Positions 54,723 to 63,993 are shown, counted from the stretch's first letter. The stretch is DNA of 63,993 nt from Salinibacter altiplanensis (GCF_002894645.1 NZ_NCQY01000009.1:1-63993), one strand, 5' to 3'. The notes: a model not told the origin generated them from the sequence alone. Translations and numbers: made by a program.

Positions 54723-54911
54723 CTATCCCGACCGCACACCCTCCAACACGCGAATCACGAGGAGCACCACGAGCACGACGGCCCCGGCCTTGAGGATAAG
54801 TTGAAGCAGCGCTCCCGCGACGTCCACCAGCACGCCCACGAGACTGAGCCCGATGAGCGCAATCACGCCAATGATAAGCCAGCGAAGAACGGTGCGGATG
54901 TCGAGATCCAT
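54723..54911 (-). CDS. Small two-helix membrane protein
   Basis: 62 residues from ATG 54911. Hydrophobic segments WLIIGVIALIGLSLVGVLVD and ILKAGAVVLVVLLVIRVLE cover nearly the whole protein, after a short charged start MDLDIRTVLR. Such orphan double-helix proteins are common in Bacteroidota. It is 69 bp upstream of arcA on the same strand. Function unknown. Confidence 0.6.
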   Translation of the reverse strand: MDLDIRTVLRWLIIGVIALIGLSLVGVLVDVAGALLQLILKAGAVVLVVLLVIRVLEGVRSG

Positions 54912-55091
54912 GGGGAGACGCTGTGTTTTGTGATGGATGCGGGGCGTAAAACGCACTTTGCCCCCGTGATTGTTACGGTCCGGTGGGAACCCGACCGGTC
55001 CCGAAATGGGCCTTCGTCCAGTCCCCCGCACACAGAAGCAAGCGAGGAGATCCACCCTCCCCCGCCGGGCGAGGGTGCGTTCGGTCTTCAC

Positions 55092-58000
55092 CTAGGAGTC
55101 ACGGTCCACGGTCGCGTCGGCGTCCGGCAGGCGTACGACAAAGCAGCTGCCCTCTCCCTTTCGAGTATGAACCTTGATGGCTCCCCCCATTTCCTCCACT
55201 GCTTTTTTCGTCACCGCCAGCCCCACCCCTGTGCCCTCGTACTCTCGACTCATCCCCTCGGAGGCCTGCCGGAACGGCTCAAATAGCTCCTTCGCCGTCT
55301 CCGGCTCCATCCCGATCCCGGTGTCCTCGACGTCCAGAACCGCCGCGTCGTCCTCCCGGTAGACCCGGACCCTGACGAACCCGGTTGAGGTGTACTTGAT
55401 CGCGTTGGAGAGAAGATTGCGGAGCACGATCTGTACCCCACCCTCATCGGCCAGGGCCCAGACGGGGCGCTCGTCCGTGTCTACCTGCAGATCGAGCCCC
55501 TTCTCCGCGGCCTTCGAACGAAGTTCGTCGGCGGTGCGGCGGGCCTGGTCGGCCAGGTTCACGGGCTGCGTCTCCAGCTCCATCTGCCCGGCCTCCAGTT
55601 TCGAGAGGTTCAGCACTCCCTCCAGGGTCTCGAGCAGGCGCTTCCCGCCCTGTTCGATAAGGGGGGCAAAGCGGGGCGCAGCGGCCGTGTCCGTCCCAAT
55701 CGCCTCGGCGAAGCCGATAATTGACGTCAGAGGGGTCCGAATCTCATGGCTCATGTTGGCAAGGAACGACGACTTCATGCGACTGGCCTCTTCGGCCTTC
55801 CGCTTCGTCTCGCGGAGGGTTGTCTCCCGATCGAGCCGCTCGAGCACCAGCGCCGCGTAGGCGGCGAGCACCTCCAGGAGCCGACAGTCGAAGGCATCGA
55901 TGCCGCCCACCTCGGGGCTGCCCACCGAGATGAGGCCGTATGCCCCAACCGGGACGTATGCGGTTGCCCGGATGTCCCCGCGATCCATCCCGTCAACGAC
56001 GGCCGAGAGGTCATCGTAGACCTGCGTTTCTCCGGTGCGGTAGGCCTGGGCGGCCGGCGTGTCCCCGTCGAGGTCGTACGCCGGTCGTTCCGGCATGCGG
56101 TCATGAACAACCGGAGGAACCCGACTCGGCGCGAGCTGACCATCCTGGACCCACCGGATGGTCGTCGCCGGGTGGCCGAGCGTATCGCTGACGAGGGCGA
56201 TCAGACGGTCCGCCACCTCGGCTCGACGTTCCGCTCGCAGAAGCTCCCCCGTCGCCTCGTACAGCGCCTCAATCTTTCGTTCTCGCTCCCGCAAAGCCCA
56301 CTCTCGTTCCCGCTGGTTCGTGATGTCGTGGAGGTGAAACACGACTTCCACGACGTCCCCCGCGTCGCTGCACAGCGGTGCCCCGCTCACCGACAGAATC
56401 CGCTGACGTCCGTCGGGCCGCCGGATGGTATGCTCAACGTCTTGCACCGGCTCTCCGGTGGAGATGACCTGGACGAACGGCAACTCATCCTCCGGCACAC
56501 GGCTTCCATCAAGGGCCGTAATCCCCCACTCCGCGTCGTTGTACGTGCGGCCGACGATTTCCTCCCGGCCGGCCCCCAGCACCTCTTCGACCTGCCCGTT
56601 CGCCTCGCTGAAAGTCCCGTCGCGATCCACCCGCACGATGGCGTTGGGACTGGTCTCAAGAACACGCCCCAGCAGGTCCCGCTCGTCCTGCAGGGCCTGC
56701 GTCTGGTCCAGGCGGTCGAGGATCACCGTGGCGTAGGTGCCAAGAACCTCAATCAGGTGCGTATCGAACGTGCCGATGGCGCGAGGCTCCGGGGAGGCAA
56801 CCGCAAAGGTGCCGTGCTCCCCCATCGGCGCAACAACCACCGACCGCAGGTCGCCGTAGTCGTGACGCGGCTCCACCTCTGCCGTGTCCAGGTCTTCCAC
56901 CGCGAGCGGCTGACCGCTGCGGTACACCTCGGCCACGGCACTGTCTCCGTCGACGGGGACATTGGGGCGCGGCGGCATGAACGTCCGGGTGCGGTCCGCA
57001 ACGTGACTTGCCTCCAGCACTCCGCCCCGCGCAAAGCGGACCGACACGCCCGGGTAGCCGAGCGTCTGGCGCACCAACCGGACGAGCGCGTGTCCCACCT
57101 CGTCCGGGCTGGAGGCCCGGAGCAGCCGATCGGCCGCTGAGTAGAGGGCTTTGATCTTCGCCTGGCGCTCCTCCAAAGTCTCCCGCTGACGCTTCCGTTC
57201 GGTCATGTCTTGCGAAACGGCCATCCCGCCGACCACTTCCCCCTCATTCCAGATTGGAAGGACCTGGACGCGATAATGGCGTCCCTGGTAGCTCTCTTCC
57301 AGCGTGCTCTCCTCACCCTCAAGGGCCCGGCGGTAGTGTTCGGCCTGCCGGTCGGCGATCTCGTCCGGAAAGAGGTCGTGGGGCGTGCATCCGATCAGGT
57401 CCTCCCCCGACATCCCTGCCGTCGAGAGCCCTCGCCCCCCCGCAAGCTGGTAGGTGAGGGTTTCGTCAAATAGAAAAACGCCCCCGTCCGGGAAGTTGTC
57501 GATGAGGGTCTGGTACCGGCGCTTTGATCGACGCAGCGCCTTCTGCCGGCGCCTCCGCTCGGTGATGTCGGTCACGGCACCATCGAAGTACGTCTCGTGC
57601 CCATCGTCCGGCTTCGTCTGGCGCGTGCTGAGCAGCCCGATAAACGTCGATCCGTCCCTACGCCGGTACCGAACTTCTTCGCCGTCGAGCCGGCCCTCTC
57701 GGGCTTCCTTCTCGATAAGCTCCTCTCGTCGGTCCGGATCGGCATAGAACGTTCGAGGATCGGCCTCTTGGAACGCCTTCAGGTCCTCGTAGCCGAACAT
57801 CTCGATGAGGGCCTGATTGGCGTACACGAGTCCGTCTTCTGTCGACCGGTAGATGCCGTCCGAGACATTCTCGGTGATCGATCGGAGCCGGCTTTCCCTC
57901 TCCCGCAGTGCCTCCTGGCTTTCTCGCAGCTCTCGGGTCCGGCGCCGCACGGCGGTCCGCAGGACCAACACCACCGCTCCCGCCCCCAGAACGAGCGCCG

Positions 58001-58799
58001 CAGCGCCTGCCAGGGCCCAGTGCAAGTACGCCCACGGGGTTGGGACCGGAGACAGGTCTCTTCTCTCGCGGACATGGATCTGGTAGGACAAGTCGTACTG
58101 GCCAACGACTCCGACCGTCGTCGCCTCATCCCCGGCCTCAAAGCGGCCCGGCTGAATGCGCTCGACATGCTGATTGGCCACGTAAATGGTGAGTTGCGCG
58201 TCGGTCTCCTGTGTTTCTTCCAGGACGAAGTACTCCCCCCCGCGGTTTGTGCTGCGGGCGGTGACAGTCCCCCGGACGCGCACGAGGCGCCCCTCGTAGT
58301 CCTCAGTGGCCGCGGAGGGAACAGTAAGCGGAATCGGCTTCGGAACCTTTGACGGGGTGTCTACAACGTTCTGGCGAAACACCTCAATCCGCGCGAGGCC
58401 GTTGACGTGCCGGAGAATCCCCCAGACGCGAAGACTGTCGCCGCGCTCAACATTCGTCTCTTCCGTCGCAACGAAATGGAGCCCCCCCGTTGAGTCTTGC
58501 AGGGCCCCCATGCCTGCTTCTGGAAGCGGCAGGCGTCCAGGTGCAGCGGTGACCCGCCCCGCAACACTGACCGTATCGCCTGTCCGGTCGGGCACCGCAT
58601 CCCCATCTGCGTCGACCCGCACCGCAGCGATGGGCGCGGGCGGCGCCTCCTGCACCCCTCGCTGCCGCTCCGGATCGGAAGACGGTCCTGAAGGGGCACT
58701 CTGCGAGAAGGACTCGTCCGGAACGACGCGCTCTCCCCCAAGGACCGGGAGGCCGACCAGTGCGCCTCCGAGGAGCAAAAGGGAGGACCAACGCAACAT
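55092..58799 (-). CDS. Large multi-domain PAS/GAF histidine kinase with OB-fold-like periplasmic region
   Basis: About 1235 residues from ATG 58799. Order: signal/anchor helix (MLRWSSLLLLGGALVGLPVL), periplasmic region (about 66-253) with two OB-fold-like segments (DTVSVAGRVTAAPGRLPLPE; GRLVRVRGTVTARSTNRGGE), a membrane helix (260-283), PAS (300-413), PAS (423-533), GAF (550-697), PAS (710-833) and GAF (846-990). HisKA then has HEIRTPLTSIIGFAEAI (His near 1019), and HATPase has LLSNAIKYTSTGFVRV, DTGIGMEPETA and GTGVGLAVTKKAVEEM. The two GAF domains share a duplication (LGYPGVSVRF / LGHPATTIRW) in a style common in haloarchaeal sensors. No receiver or regulator adjoins it. Confidence 0.9.
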   Translation of the reverse strand: MLRWSSLLLLGGALVGLPVLGGERVVPDESFSQSAPSGPSSDPERQRGVQEAPPAPIAAVRVDADGDAVPDRTGDTVSVAGRVTAAPGRLPLPEAGMGALQDSTGGLHFVATEETNVERGDSLRVWGILRHVNGLARIEVFRQNVVDTPSKVPKPIPLTVPSAATEDYEGRLVRVRGTVTARSTNRGGEYFVLEETQETDAQLTIYVANQHVERIQPGRFEAGDEATTVGVVGQYDLSYQIHVRERRDLSPVPTPWAYLHWALAGAAALVLGAGAVVLVLRTAVRRRTRELRESQEALRERESRLRSITENVSDGIYRSTEDGLVYANQALIEMFGYEDLKAFQEADPRTFYADPDRREELIEKEAREGRLDGEEVRYRRRDGSTFIGLLSTRQTKPDDGHETYFDGAVTDITERRRRQKALRRSKRRYQTLIDNFPDGGVFLFDETLTYQLAGGRGLSTAGMSGEDLIGCTPHDLFPDEIADRQAEHYRRALEGEESTLEESYQGRHYRVQVLPIWNEGEVVGGMAVSQDMTERKRQRETLEERQAKIKALYSAADRLLRASSPDEVGHALVRLVRQTLGYPGVSVRFARGGVLEASHVADRTRTFMPPRPNVPVDGDSAVAEVYRSGQPLAVEDLDTAEVEPRHDYGDLRSVVVAPMGEHGTFAVASPEPRAIGTFDTHLIEVLGTYATVILDRLDQTQALQDERDLLGRVLETSPNAIVRVDRDGTFSEANGQVEEVLGAGREEIVGRTYNDAEWGITALDGSRVPEDELPFVQVISTGEPVQDVEHTIRRPDGRQRILSVSGAPLCSDAGDVVEVVFHLHDITNQREREWALRERERKIEALYEATGELLRAERRAEVADRLIALVSDTLGHPATTIRWVQDGQLAPSRVPPVVHDRMPERPAYDLDGDTPAAQAYRTGETQVYDDLSAVVDGMDRGDIRATAYVPVGAYGLISVGSPEVGGIDAFDCRLLEVLAAYAALVLERLDRETTLRETKRKAEEASRMKSSFLANMSHEIRTPLTSIIGFAEAIGTDTAAAPRFAPLIEQGGKRLLETLEGVLNLSKLEAGQMELETQPVNLADQARRTADELRSKAAEKGLDLQVDTDERPVWALADEGGVQIVLRNLLSNAIKYTSTGFVRVRVYREDDAAVLDVEDTGIGMEPETAKELFEPFRQASEGMSREYEGTGVGLAVTKKAVEEMGGAIKVHTRKGEGSCFVVRLPDADATVDRDS

Positions 58800-59371
58800 C
58801 CAGGCGGGGGGACTTAGGAGCGGGCTCTGTCGCGTACAGAAGGTGTCACGAATCACCGCAAAATGCACACCGATTTCTTTTATCCCCCAGGCCTCCGTCC
58901 TACAGGCCGTCGCTTTTGACCAACGCCGTGTTCGAGGCCCACGTCCATCTCAACGCAGCCCCACGACGCCTCAGACCGGTCACAGGGCGCCTTCCCGAAC
59001 GTCTTCTCCGGGGGTACCAGAAAGCCTGTCGCGTTTTCTTGACCAATAATTTTCTTGTCATTCGCTTCCCGGGCACTGCGGTTTTGCGGCGCCTGCACAA
59101 ACGTTCTTTTGTCCGCCCTGCCGTACCCCCCTTCTCGCCCGGGCCAACCTGTTCCCGTGGGCCGGCTCCGCCGTGGAACAAACCTCGGTGTCCCTTTGGA
59201 TTTGGGGCGTCTCTCGGCCACAGAGCGGCGCAGCTGTCCGACAGTCCCTCTGGAAGACCGGGGCCGGCTTCTTCTCCTTGTTTCCCTCAGCGGGGTGCCC
59301 ACCTGGACTCTCGGGTCGGCCCTCGTCGACGGAGACGTTTCGGTCGCGACGACTCCCCCGGCGCAGCTGGC
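58800..59371. other. 572-bp spacer upstream of the large kinase
   Basis: The region between the truA stop (59372) and the kinase start (58799), both on the minus strand. It contains an AT-richer patch near 59035-59070 (ttcttgaccaataattttcttg). Open frames here are Arg/Pro-rich and unsupported. Likely holds the kinase promoter. Confidence 0.45.
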
Positions 59372-60175
59372 CTAGGTCTTCCGGCTCGTCACCACCGCCG
59401 GCACGAGCGGATCGCCCGACTCGCCCCGGAACAACGGGTGCCCGTACCGGACCGACTTCAGCACCAGCCCCTCCGGCGGCATCGACGGGCCGGCGACCCG
59501 CCGGTCGCGGGCGGCCAGCACGGACGGAAGGCTGTCGGCGGCGCGCTTCTGATGCCCAATTTCCATCAGGGTCCCGACGAGGGCGCGCACCATGCCGTGG
59601 AGGAACCGGGTGCCGACCACCTCGAATCGCCAGTCCCCGCGCCGGTCCTCCTCGACCCACCGCAGGTGGGTAAGGGTACAGACTCGGTTTTCGGTGGCGG
59701 ACTGGGTGAGGCAGAACGAGCTAAAATTGTGCCGCCCGAGCAGGTCGGGCGTGGCGGCTCGGATGCGCTCGAACTCAGGCACGGGACGCACCTGGGTCCG
59801 GGTGTGTCGCTCCAGCGCACAGGGCTGGGTGTGCAGGCGGTAGTGGTAGCGGCGCCGGCGGGCATCGTAGCGGGCATGGAAGTCGTCCGGCGCCCGCTCC
59901 ACCCGACGGACAGCGACGGCGCCGGGCGTGAGGCCGTTCAGCGAGCCTCGCAGCCGATACGGATCACGGGCCTCCGGCAGATCGACATGGGCCACCTGGG
60001 CGCGAGCGTGCACTCCCGCGTCCGTGCGCCCCGAGCCGGTGACTCGGCACGACGTGCCAACCATCGTTTCGACGGCCTCTTCCAGTGCGCCCTGCACGGT
60101 CGGCACGGTCGGCTGGATCTGCCACCCGTGGAAGTCAGTTCCGTCGTACTCGATGAGCAGTCGGTAGCGGGGCAT
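59372..60175 (-). CDS. truA: tRNA pseudouridine(38-40) synthase
   Basis: 267 residues from ATG 60175. [33 protein letters not shown], the catalytic Asp in [49 protein letters not shown] and [17 protein letters not shown]. It modifies tRNA anticodon-arm positions 38-40. Standard length. Divergent from aroK by 131 bp. Confidence 0.96.
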   Translation of the reverse strand: MPRYRLLIEYDGTDFHGWQIQPTVPTVQGALEEAVETMVGTSCRVTGSGRTDAGVHARAQVAHVDLPEARDPYRLRGSLNGLTPGAVAVRRVERAPDDFHARYDARRRRYHYRLHTQPCALERHTRTQVRPVPEFERIRAATPDLLGRHNFSSFCLTQSATENRVCTLTHLRWVEEDRRGDWRFEVVGTRFLHGMVRALVGTLMEIGHQKRAADSLPSVLAARDRRVAGPSMPPEGLVLKSVRYGHPLFRGESGDPLVPAVVTSRKT

Positions 60176-60306
60176 CGTGGAGCGGGAAAGCGTGGGGACG
60201 GACCTCGCGGAATGCGGTACGCCCTCGGGCGTCGCGTGGTCTCGCCGGGAAGATCGCCTCCTCGCTCCCGGCCCCTTTTTTCCTTCCGAACGTCAGATCG
60301 CCTCCC

Positions 60307-60840
60307 ATGCGTGTCTACCTAACTGGCTTCATGGCAAGTGGCAAGTCGACCGTCGGCCCCGAGGCCGCGGCGCGGCTCGGCCAGCCGTTCCTCGACCTTG
60401 ACCGCCTGATCACTGCCCATGCTGGGCGCTCCATCCCCACCCTCTTCGCGGAAGATGGGGGGGAGCGGTTCCGCGAGCTCGAAAGCAATCTGCTCCGCCG
60501 AACGGCTACGACCGACGACCTTGTCGTGGCGCTCGGGGGCGGGGCCCTCGTGGACGACGGCAACCGCGCCTTCGCCAAAGACCACGGCCTCGTGCTGTAC
60601 CTGGAGGCCCCGGTCGACACGGTGCTAGACCGCGTGACGGGCGACGACACCCGACGCCCCCTACTGGAAGACGACACGGGCTCTCCTCTCTCTCGGGCCG
60701 AGCAGCGCACCCGCATCGAGGAGATGCTGGCCACCCGGCGGCCCACCTACGAGGCGGCCCATCACACCCTCGACGCCGACCGTCGGGTGGAGGGCGTGGT
60801 CGCCCGGATTGTGGAGGTCGTGTCGGGGCAAGCCGCGTGA
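60307..60840 (+). CDS. aroK: Shikimate kinase
   Basis: 177 residues from ATG 60307. P-loop MRVYLTGFMASGKSTVGPEA, FLDLDRLITAHAG (shikimate-binding Asp), FAEDGGERFRELESNLLRR (substrate Arg and Glu), VVALGGGALVDD and the LID RRPLLEDD. It phosphorylates shikimate. The DxD in DLD and the GGG loop are standard. The start abuts a C-rich leader (cgcctcccatg) rather than a Shine-Dalgarno box. Confidence 0.95.
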   Translation: MRVYLTGFMASGKSTVGPEAAARLGQPFLDLDRLITAHAGRSIPTLFAEDGGERFRELESNLLRRTATTDDLVVALGGGALVDDGNRAFAKDHGLVLYLEAPVDTVLDRVTGDDTRRPLLEDDTGSPLSRAEQRTRIEEMLATRRPTYEAAHHTLDADRRVEGVVARIVEVVSGQAA

Positions 60841-61146
60841 GGGCGACTGCGAGATGGGGCTCGCCCAGGGGGGGACCAGGGCAATCGCATCGTAGCGACG
60901 GGAGCTGCTTGCACGGTCCGGTAGAGGCGGGAATTTGGTTCCCCCACGCTCCCATTCCCCCATTCTCCCGTGCATTTCTGGCTTCCCCCCTACGATCAGC
61001 GGCAGCGGAGCCTCCATCACTCGACGAAGCGTTCACCATGCAATTGCCCTGATGGGGTGCGCGTGCCCGCGGAAACTTCACGGGGGGCCCTTGTTTCAAC
61101 GCCCTTGCCTGTCCGTTGCGCTTTGGTTCCCTTGTGCTCCCGTCCC
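60841..61146. other. 306-bp spacer with C-rich repeat before the PH-domain pair
   Basis: Contains cccccacgctcccattcccc and the following cattctcccg (60941-60970), a C-rich repeat whose core recurs inverted at 53282-53296. No gene seen. It precedes the YdbS/YdbT-like genes and probably carries their promoter. Confidence 0.5.
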
Positions 61147-61680
61147 ATGACCGCTTCCGCCGACACCGACTTTGCGGACGTGGCGGCCGGCGACGCCGTT
61201 CGATCGCTCGACTCGTCGATCCGGACCATCTGGACGATCAAGATGGCCGCCTTCTCGCTGCTCCTCTTTCTGCCCGCCCTGTTTTACGACCTTACCCACC
61301 TGTTCTCGCCGGACTCTTGGCTTCCCGCCGGGGCACTGTCGGGGACGGTGCTCTTGGGCGGCGTGCTCTACTGCGTGGTCTGGCCGCGCCTGCGCCACCG
61401 CGCATGGGGGTTTGCACTGCGGCCCGAAGAGATTTACATGGAGCACGGGGTGTTGCAGCACGTCCGCACGATCGTGCCGCTGCGCCGCATTCAACACGTC
61501 GACGTGTCTCAGGACCTGATTGAGCGTGAGTTTGCGCTCGGGCGCCTCGTGGTGCACACCGCCGGGTCGCGCAGCAGCGATGTCGTGATTCCCGGCCTGC
61601 CCCTGTCGGAGGCCGAGGCCATTCGGGACAAGATCAAGCGCTTCATCCTCGAAGATCCGCTCACTGAAGAGCCGGTGTAA
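61147..61680 (+). CDS. YdbS-like membrane PH-domain protein
   Basis: 177 residues from ATG 61147. Two helices (about 28-50 and 60-78) followed by one bacterial PH (bPH2) domain: RAWGFALRPEEIYMEHGVLQ, TIVPLRRIQHVDVSQDLIER, EFALGRLVVHTAGSRSSDVV, IPGLPLSEAEAIRDKI. It overlaps the next gene by one base (TAATG at 61678-61682), a sign of translational coupling. YdbS/YdbT pairs are found across bacteria as membrane complexes of unknown or envelope-related role. Confidence 0.9.
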   Translation: MTASADTDFADVAAGDAVRSLDSSIRTIWTIKMAAFSLLLFLPALFYDLTHLFSPDSWLPAGALSGTVLLGGVLYCVVWPRLRHRAWGFALRPEEIYMEHGVLQHVRTIVPLRRIQHVDVSQDLIEREFALGRLVVHTAGSRSSDVVIPGLPLSEAEAIRDKIKRFILEDPLTEEPV

Positions 61681-63380
61681 TGCCGTCGCCCCCTACGGAG
61701 CCCAATTCTGATGGGCGCCCGGACACGCCCCCGGCGCCGGACCGCCCCCCCGACGACGAGGCAGAACCCGCCCCGAGTGAGACGGCCGAGGACGCGGCCG
61801 CCACGACGCTCGGGGCCATCCGTGAGCCGCAACGCCTGCACCCACTTACGCTCCTTCTGCGGGTGGGCACCAGCTTGCCGGCCCTGGTGATCATTCTGTT
61901 CCCACTTCTCCGCAACCCCGGCTCCACGGAAAACGTCACCTCCCTCGTGTTCGGCGCGCTGTACGGCGCGTTCGCCCTGCCGGCCATTTTGCTCCAGTAC
62001 TGGCGGTTCAGCTACCGCATCACCCCGAAGCAGATCGTCATCCAGAGCGGTGTGTTGAACCGGAAAAACCGGAGCATCCCGATCGAGCGGGTCCAGAACA
62101 TCCAGATCGAGCGCAACCTCGTCGCCCGACTGTGCGGGATCGCGAAAGTAAAGCTGGAAACGGCCGGCAGCTCGAGCACGGAGGGCAGCCTGGCGTACGT
62201 GCATCAGGGCGAGGCCCGCAAGATCCGACAGGTCGTACGGTCGTTCCAGCGGGGCGCGCAGGAGGCCGACGCGGCGACAAGCGAGGACGCCGCCGACACG
62301 GAGACGCTGCTCGACATGCCGCTCCGACGGGTACTGCTGTCGGGGGCCTTCCGGTTCTCCCTGCTCTACCTCGCCGTCATCTTTACGGTGCTCGAGCTGT
62401 TCAACCCGGAGGCGCTGGTCGAGCGGGTGCTCCGGGCTCGGGGGCGCGTGGGGTGGGTGTCGGAGATCGTTTTCAGCCACCCTGCCCTGGCCATCCTCGC
62501 GACGGTGGTGGCCGCCGTGTTTCTGGGCTGGGTCAGCGGCATCGGGGTGCACGTGGCGCGCTACTACAACTTCCGCCTGTGGCTCGACGGCGATAAGCTG
62601 CGCAAGCGCCACGGGCTCTTTACAGTGACGGAGGGCACGGTGCCCCTGGACAAGGTGCAGGCCCTCATCCTCCGCACAAACCCGTTCATGCGCGCCTTCG
62701 GGTGGTACGAGTTGAAGGTGCAGACAGTGGGGCTGGACGTGGAGGAGCAGGGCCACCGCGTCATCGCCCCCTTCGCCGGTGCGGAGCGCATCCTTGAGTT
62801 GGCCCGCCGGGTGCGCTCCGTGGAGCTGCCCGAGTCGTTTGCCCATGTCTCGCGCCTGACCATCCGCCGCCGGTTCATTCGCTACACGGCGGTGTGGTCC
62901 GCCCTCCTCCTGCCCACCGTTTACTTCTGGCCGGCCGACTGGCTCCACCTGGGCGGCGTCGCCCTCCCCTGGTGGGGCTTCGGGCTCGTGCCCTTCATCC
63001 TCGGCTGGGCCGTGCTCCAGTACCGCAACCACACGTACGCCGCCGGCGAGGACGGCTTCTACATCCGCCGGGGCGTACTGTCGCACTACCTCTGGATTCT
63101 CCCGGTCGAGAAGTTTCACGTCTTCCACGCCACCGCGTCCATTTTTCAGCGCCGCCTCGGCCTCAAGACGCTCTTCGTGGACACCGCCGGGGCCGCCACG
63201 TTTGCGTACCCGGAGGTCATCGACGCGCCCGCCGGGGAGGCCGACGCCCAGTTCAGCGCGCTCTACCGCCGCTTTCGGCAACTGTACCGGGGCCGCATGG
63301 AAGCCGAAGCCGGCGTGCCCGGCACGCGGCTTGCCCCCAGCGAACGCCCTCGCTTGCCGGTGGATGAGCCTCCTGAATAA
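61680..63380 (+). CDS. YdbT-like membrane protein with repeated PH domains
   Basis: 566 residues from ATG 61680, overlapping the preceding stop. An acidic N-terminus, then alternating helix pairs and bPH2 domains: FSYRITPKQIVIQSGVLNRK with SIPIERVQNIQIERNLVARL (about 105-160), RKRHGLFTVTEGTVPLDKVQ with ALILRTNPFMRAFGWYELKV (about 300-350), and GFYIRRGVLSHYLWILPVEK with FHVFHATASIFQRRLGLKTL (about 458-500). The three PH domains with paired helices match YdbT. It is expected to act with the YdbS-like protein in the inner membrane. Confidence 0.9.
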   Translation: MPSPPTEPNSDGRPDTPPAPDRPPDDEAEPAPSETAEDAAATTLGAIREPQRLHPLTLLLRVGTSLPALVIILFPLLRNPGSTENVTSLVFGALYGAFALPAILLQYWRFSYRITPKQIVIQSGVLNRKNRSIPIERVQNIQIERNLVARLCGIAKVKLETAGSSSTEGSLAYVHQGEARKIRQVVRSFQRGAQEADAATSEDAADTETLLDMPLRRVLLSGAFRFSLLYLAVIFTVLELFNPEALVERVLRARGRVGWVSEIVFSHPALAILATVVAAVFLGWVSGIGVHVARYYNFRLWLDGDKLRKRHGLFTVTEGTVPLDKVQALILRTNPFMRAFGWYELKVQTVGLDVEEQGHRVIAPFAGAERILELARRVRSVELPESFAHVSRLTIRRRFIRYTAVWSALLLPTVYFWPADWLHLGGVALPWWGFGLVPFILGWAVLQYRNHTYAAGEDGFYIRRGVLSHYLWILPVEKFHVFHATASIFQRRLGLKTLFVDTAGAATFAYPEVIDAPAGEADAQFSALYRRFRQLYRGRMEAEAGVPGTRLAPSERPRLPVDEPPE

Positions 63381-63497
63381 GGGACGGTCCGGGCTTCCTG
63401 ACACGCCGACACACGCGGAGATCCTCACCCCCGTTTCGGGGACCGTTGATGGCGCCCAAGCCGACACTGCCGATCCCCTCACCAACCGTTCTCTTCC

Positions 63498-63993
63498 GTG
63501 GATTCTCGACGCACGAGCGGCCTTCTCCTTCCAGTCAGCGCCCTCCCCAGCCGGTACGGCATCGGCGACCTCGGGCCGGCCGCGTTCCAGTTTGCCGACC
63601 TTCTTACCCGCACCAACCAGCGGCTGTGGCAGGTGCTGCCGGTGGGGCCCATCGGGCCCGGCGCCTCGCCCTACTCCAGCCCGTCCACGTTCGCCGGCAA
63701 CCCGCTTCTGATTAGCCCCGAGCCCCTCGTGGAAGACGGGCTGCTGACGGAGGACGACCTGGCCCCCCTCACAAAGCTGCCCAACGACCACGTCGACTAC
63801 GCGCGCCTGGTCCCTCGCAAACGGGAGGTGCTCCGCACCGCCTTCCGCCGATTTCGGGACGATGTGTCGCCCCCCGACGCGACGCGCGTTCAGCAGTTTC
63901 GGAAGTCTCAGTCCGCCTGGCTCGACGACTACGCGCTCTACGCCGCCCTGAAGGACGCCCACGGCGGGTCCGCCTGGACCGAGTGGGCCCCGC
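63498..63993 (+). CDS. malQ: 4-alpha-glucanotransferase (amylomaltase), 5' part only
   Basis: The frame opens at GTG 63498 and runs off the window after about 165 codons. The start MDSRRTSGLLLPVSALPSRY and IGDLGPAAFQFADLL, then LWQVLPVGPIGPGASPYSSP and STFAGNPLLISPEPLVEDGL, match GH77 amylomaltases. The catalytic residues lie further on and are outside the window. It rearranges alpha-1,4-glucans, typically in glycogen or maltodextrin metabolism. It starts 117 bp after the YdbT-like stop on the same strand. Confidence 0.9.
   Translation, partial: MDSRRTSGLLLPVSALPSRYGIGDLGPAAFQFADLLTRTNQRLWQVLPVGPIGPGASPYSSPSTFAGNPLLISPEPLVEDGLLTEDDLAPLTKLPNDHVDYARLVPRKREVLRTAFRRFRDDVSPPDATRVQQFRKSQSAWLDDYALYAALKDAHGGSAWTEWAP

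Noticed and set aside
61509-63962. 817-codon minus-strand frame opposite the YdbT-like and malQ genes
   Set aside because: Shadow frame covering two unrelated real genes; no domain or signal.

Overview
The window reads as a chromosomal segment from an extremely halophilic, high-GC bacterium of the Rhodothermota/Bacteroidota type, most like Salinibacter. This is inferred from sequence alone. The reasons are the GC-rich coding sequence, the very acidic proteins and long Asp/Glu-rich tails (UvrD-type helicase, DivIVA protein, IspG), the near absence of Shine-Dalgarno leaders with C/T-rich tracts against the start codons, a YpdA-type bacillithiol-related reductase, a carotenoid oxygenase, and haloarchaeal-looking PAS/GAF sensor architecture. 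No rRNA, tRNA, CRISPR array or intact mobile element was seen.

Region 1 (1-16.4 kb) is accessory and partly decayed. A minus-strand block encodes a zinc-finger protein whose C-terminal third looks like ribosomal protein uS10 (6182-7003), a DEDD exonuclease, SSB and a UvrD-like helicase. Around it lie four broken genes: a DUF2306 membrane gene with an in-frame TGA, a zinc alcohol dehydrogenase split into two oppositely oriented pieces, a TrkA-type gene lacking its N-terminal nucleotide-binding segment, and a frameshifted remnant that may come from an ABC substrate-binding protein. The region also holds small orphan genes, a SpoIIAA/STAS-like protein, a TIGR03643-type protein, a secreted carboxypeptidase-regulatory-like protein and a carotenoid oxygenase.

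Region 2 (16.4-28.2 kb) is a compact plus-strand run: DUF427, free methionine-R-sulfoxide reductase, a large FtsX-type permease, a CPXCG zinc protein, a YggS PLP protein, a DivIVA protein, a purine nucleoside phosphorylase homologue with altered active-site residues, ThrA (aspartokinase-homoserine dehydrogenase), ThrB and IspE.

Region 3 (28.2-43.6 kb) holds an SbcD-like nuclease, PBP1A and an LpxH-like phosphoesterase on the minus strand, then two tandem rhomboid proteases and IspG. After these come L-lactate dehydrogenase, a tail-anchored fibronectin-like protein, UspA proteins and a NarX/NarL-type two-component pair.

Region 4 (43.6-64 kb) is mostly housekeeping: AroA, adenosine deaminase, TatA, GatA, SucD, a SerA-like dehydrogenase, YpdA, arginine deiminase, a giant OB/PAS/GAF histidine kinase, TruA, AroK, two PH-domain membrane proteins (YdbS/YdbT-like) and the 5' end of malQ running off the window.

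The most unusual item is the zinc-finger/uS10-like protein and its co-directional nucleic-acid neighbours. Next are the PNP homologue without recognisable phosphate-binding residues, and a double hairpin with mutually exclusive pairing at about 11.0 kb.
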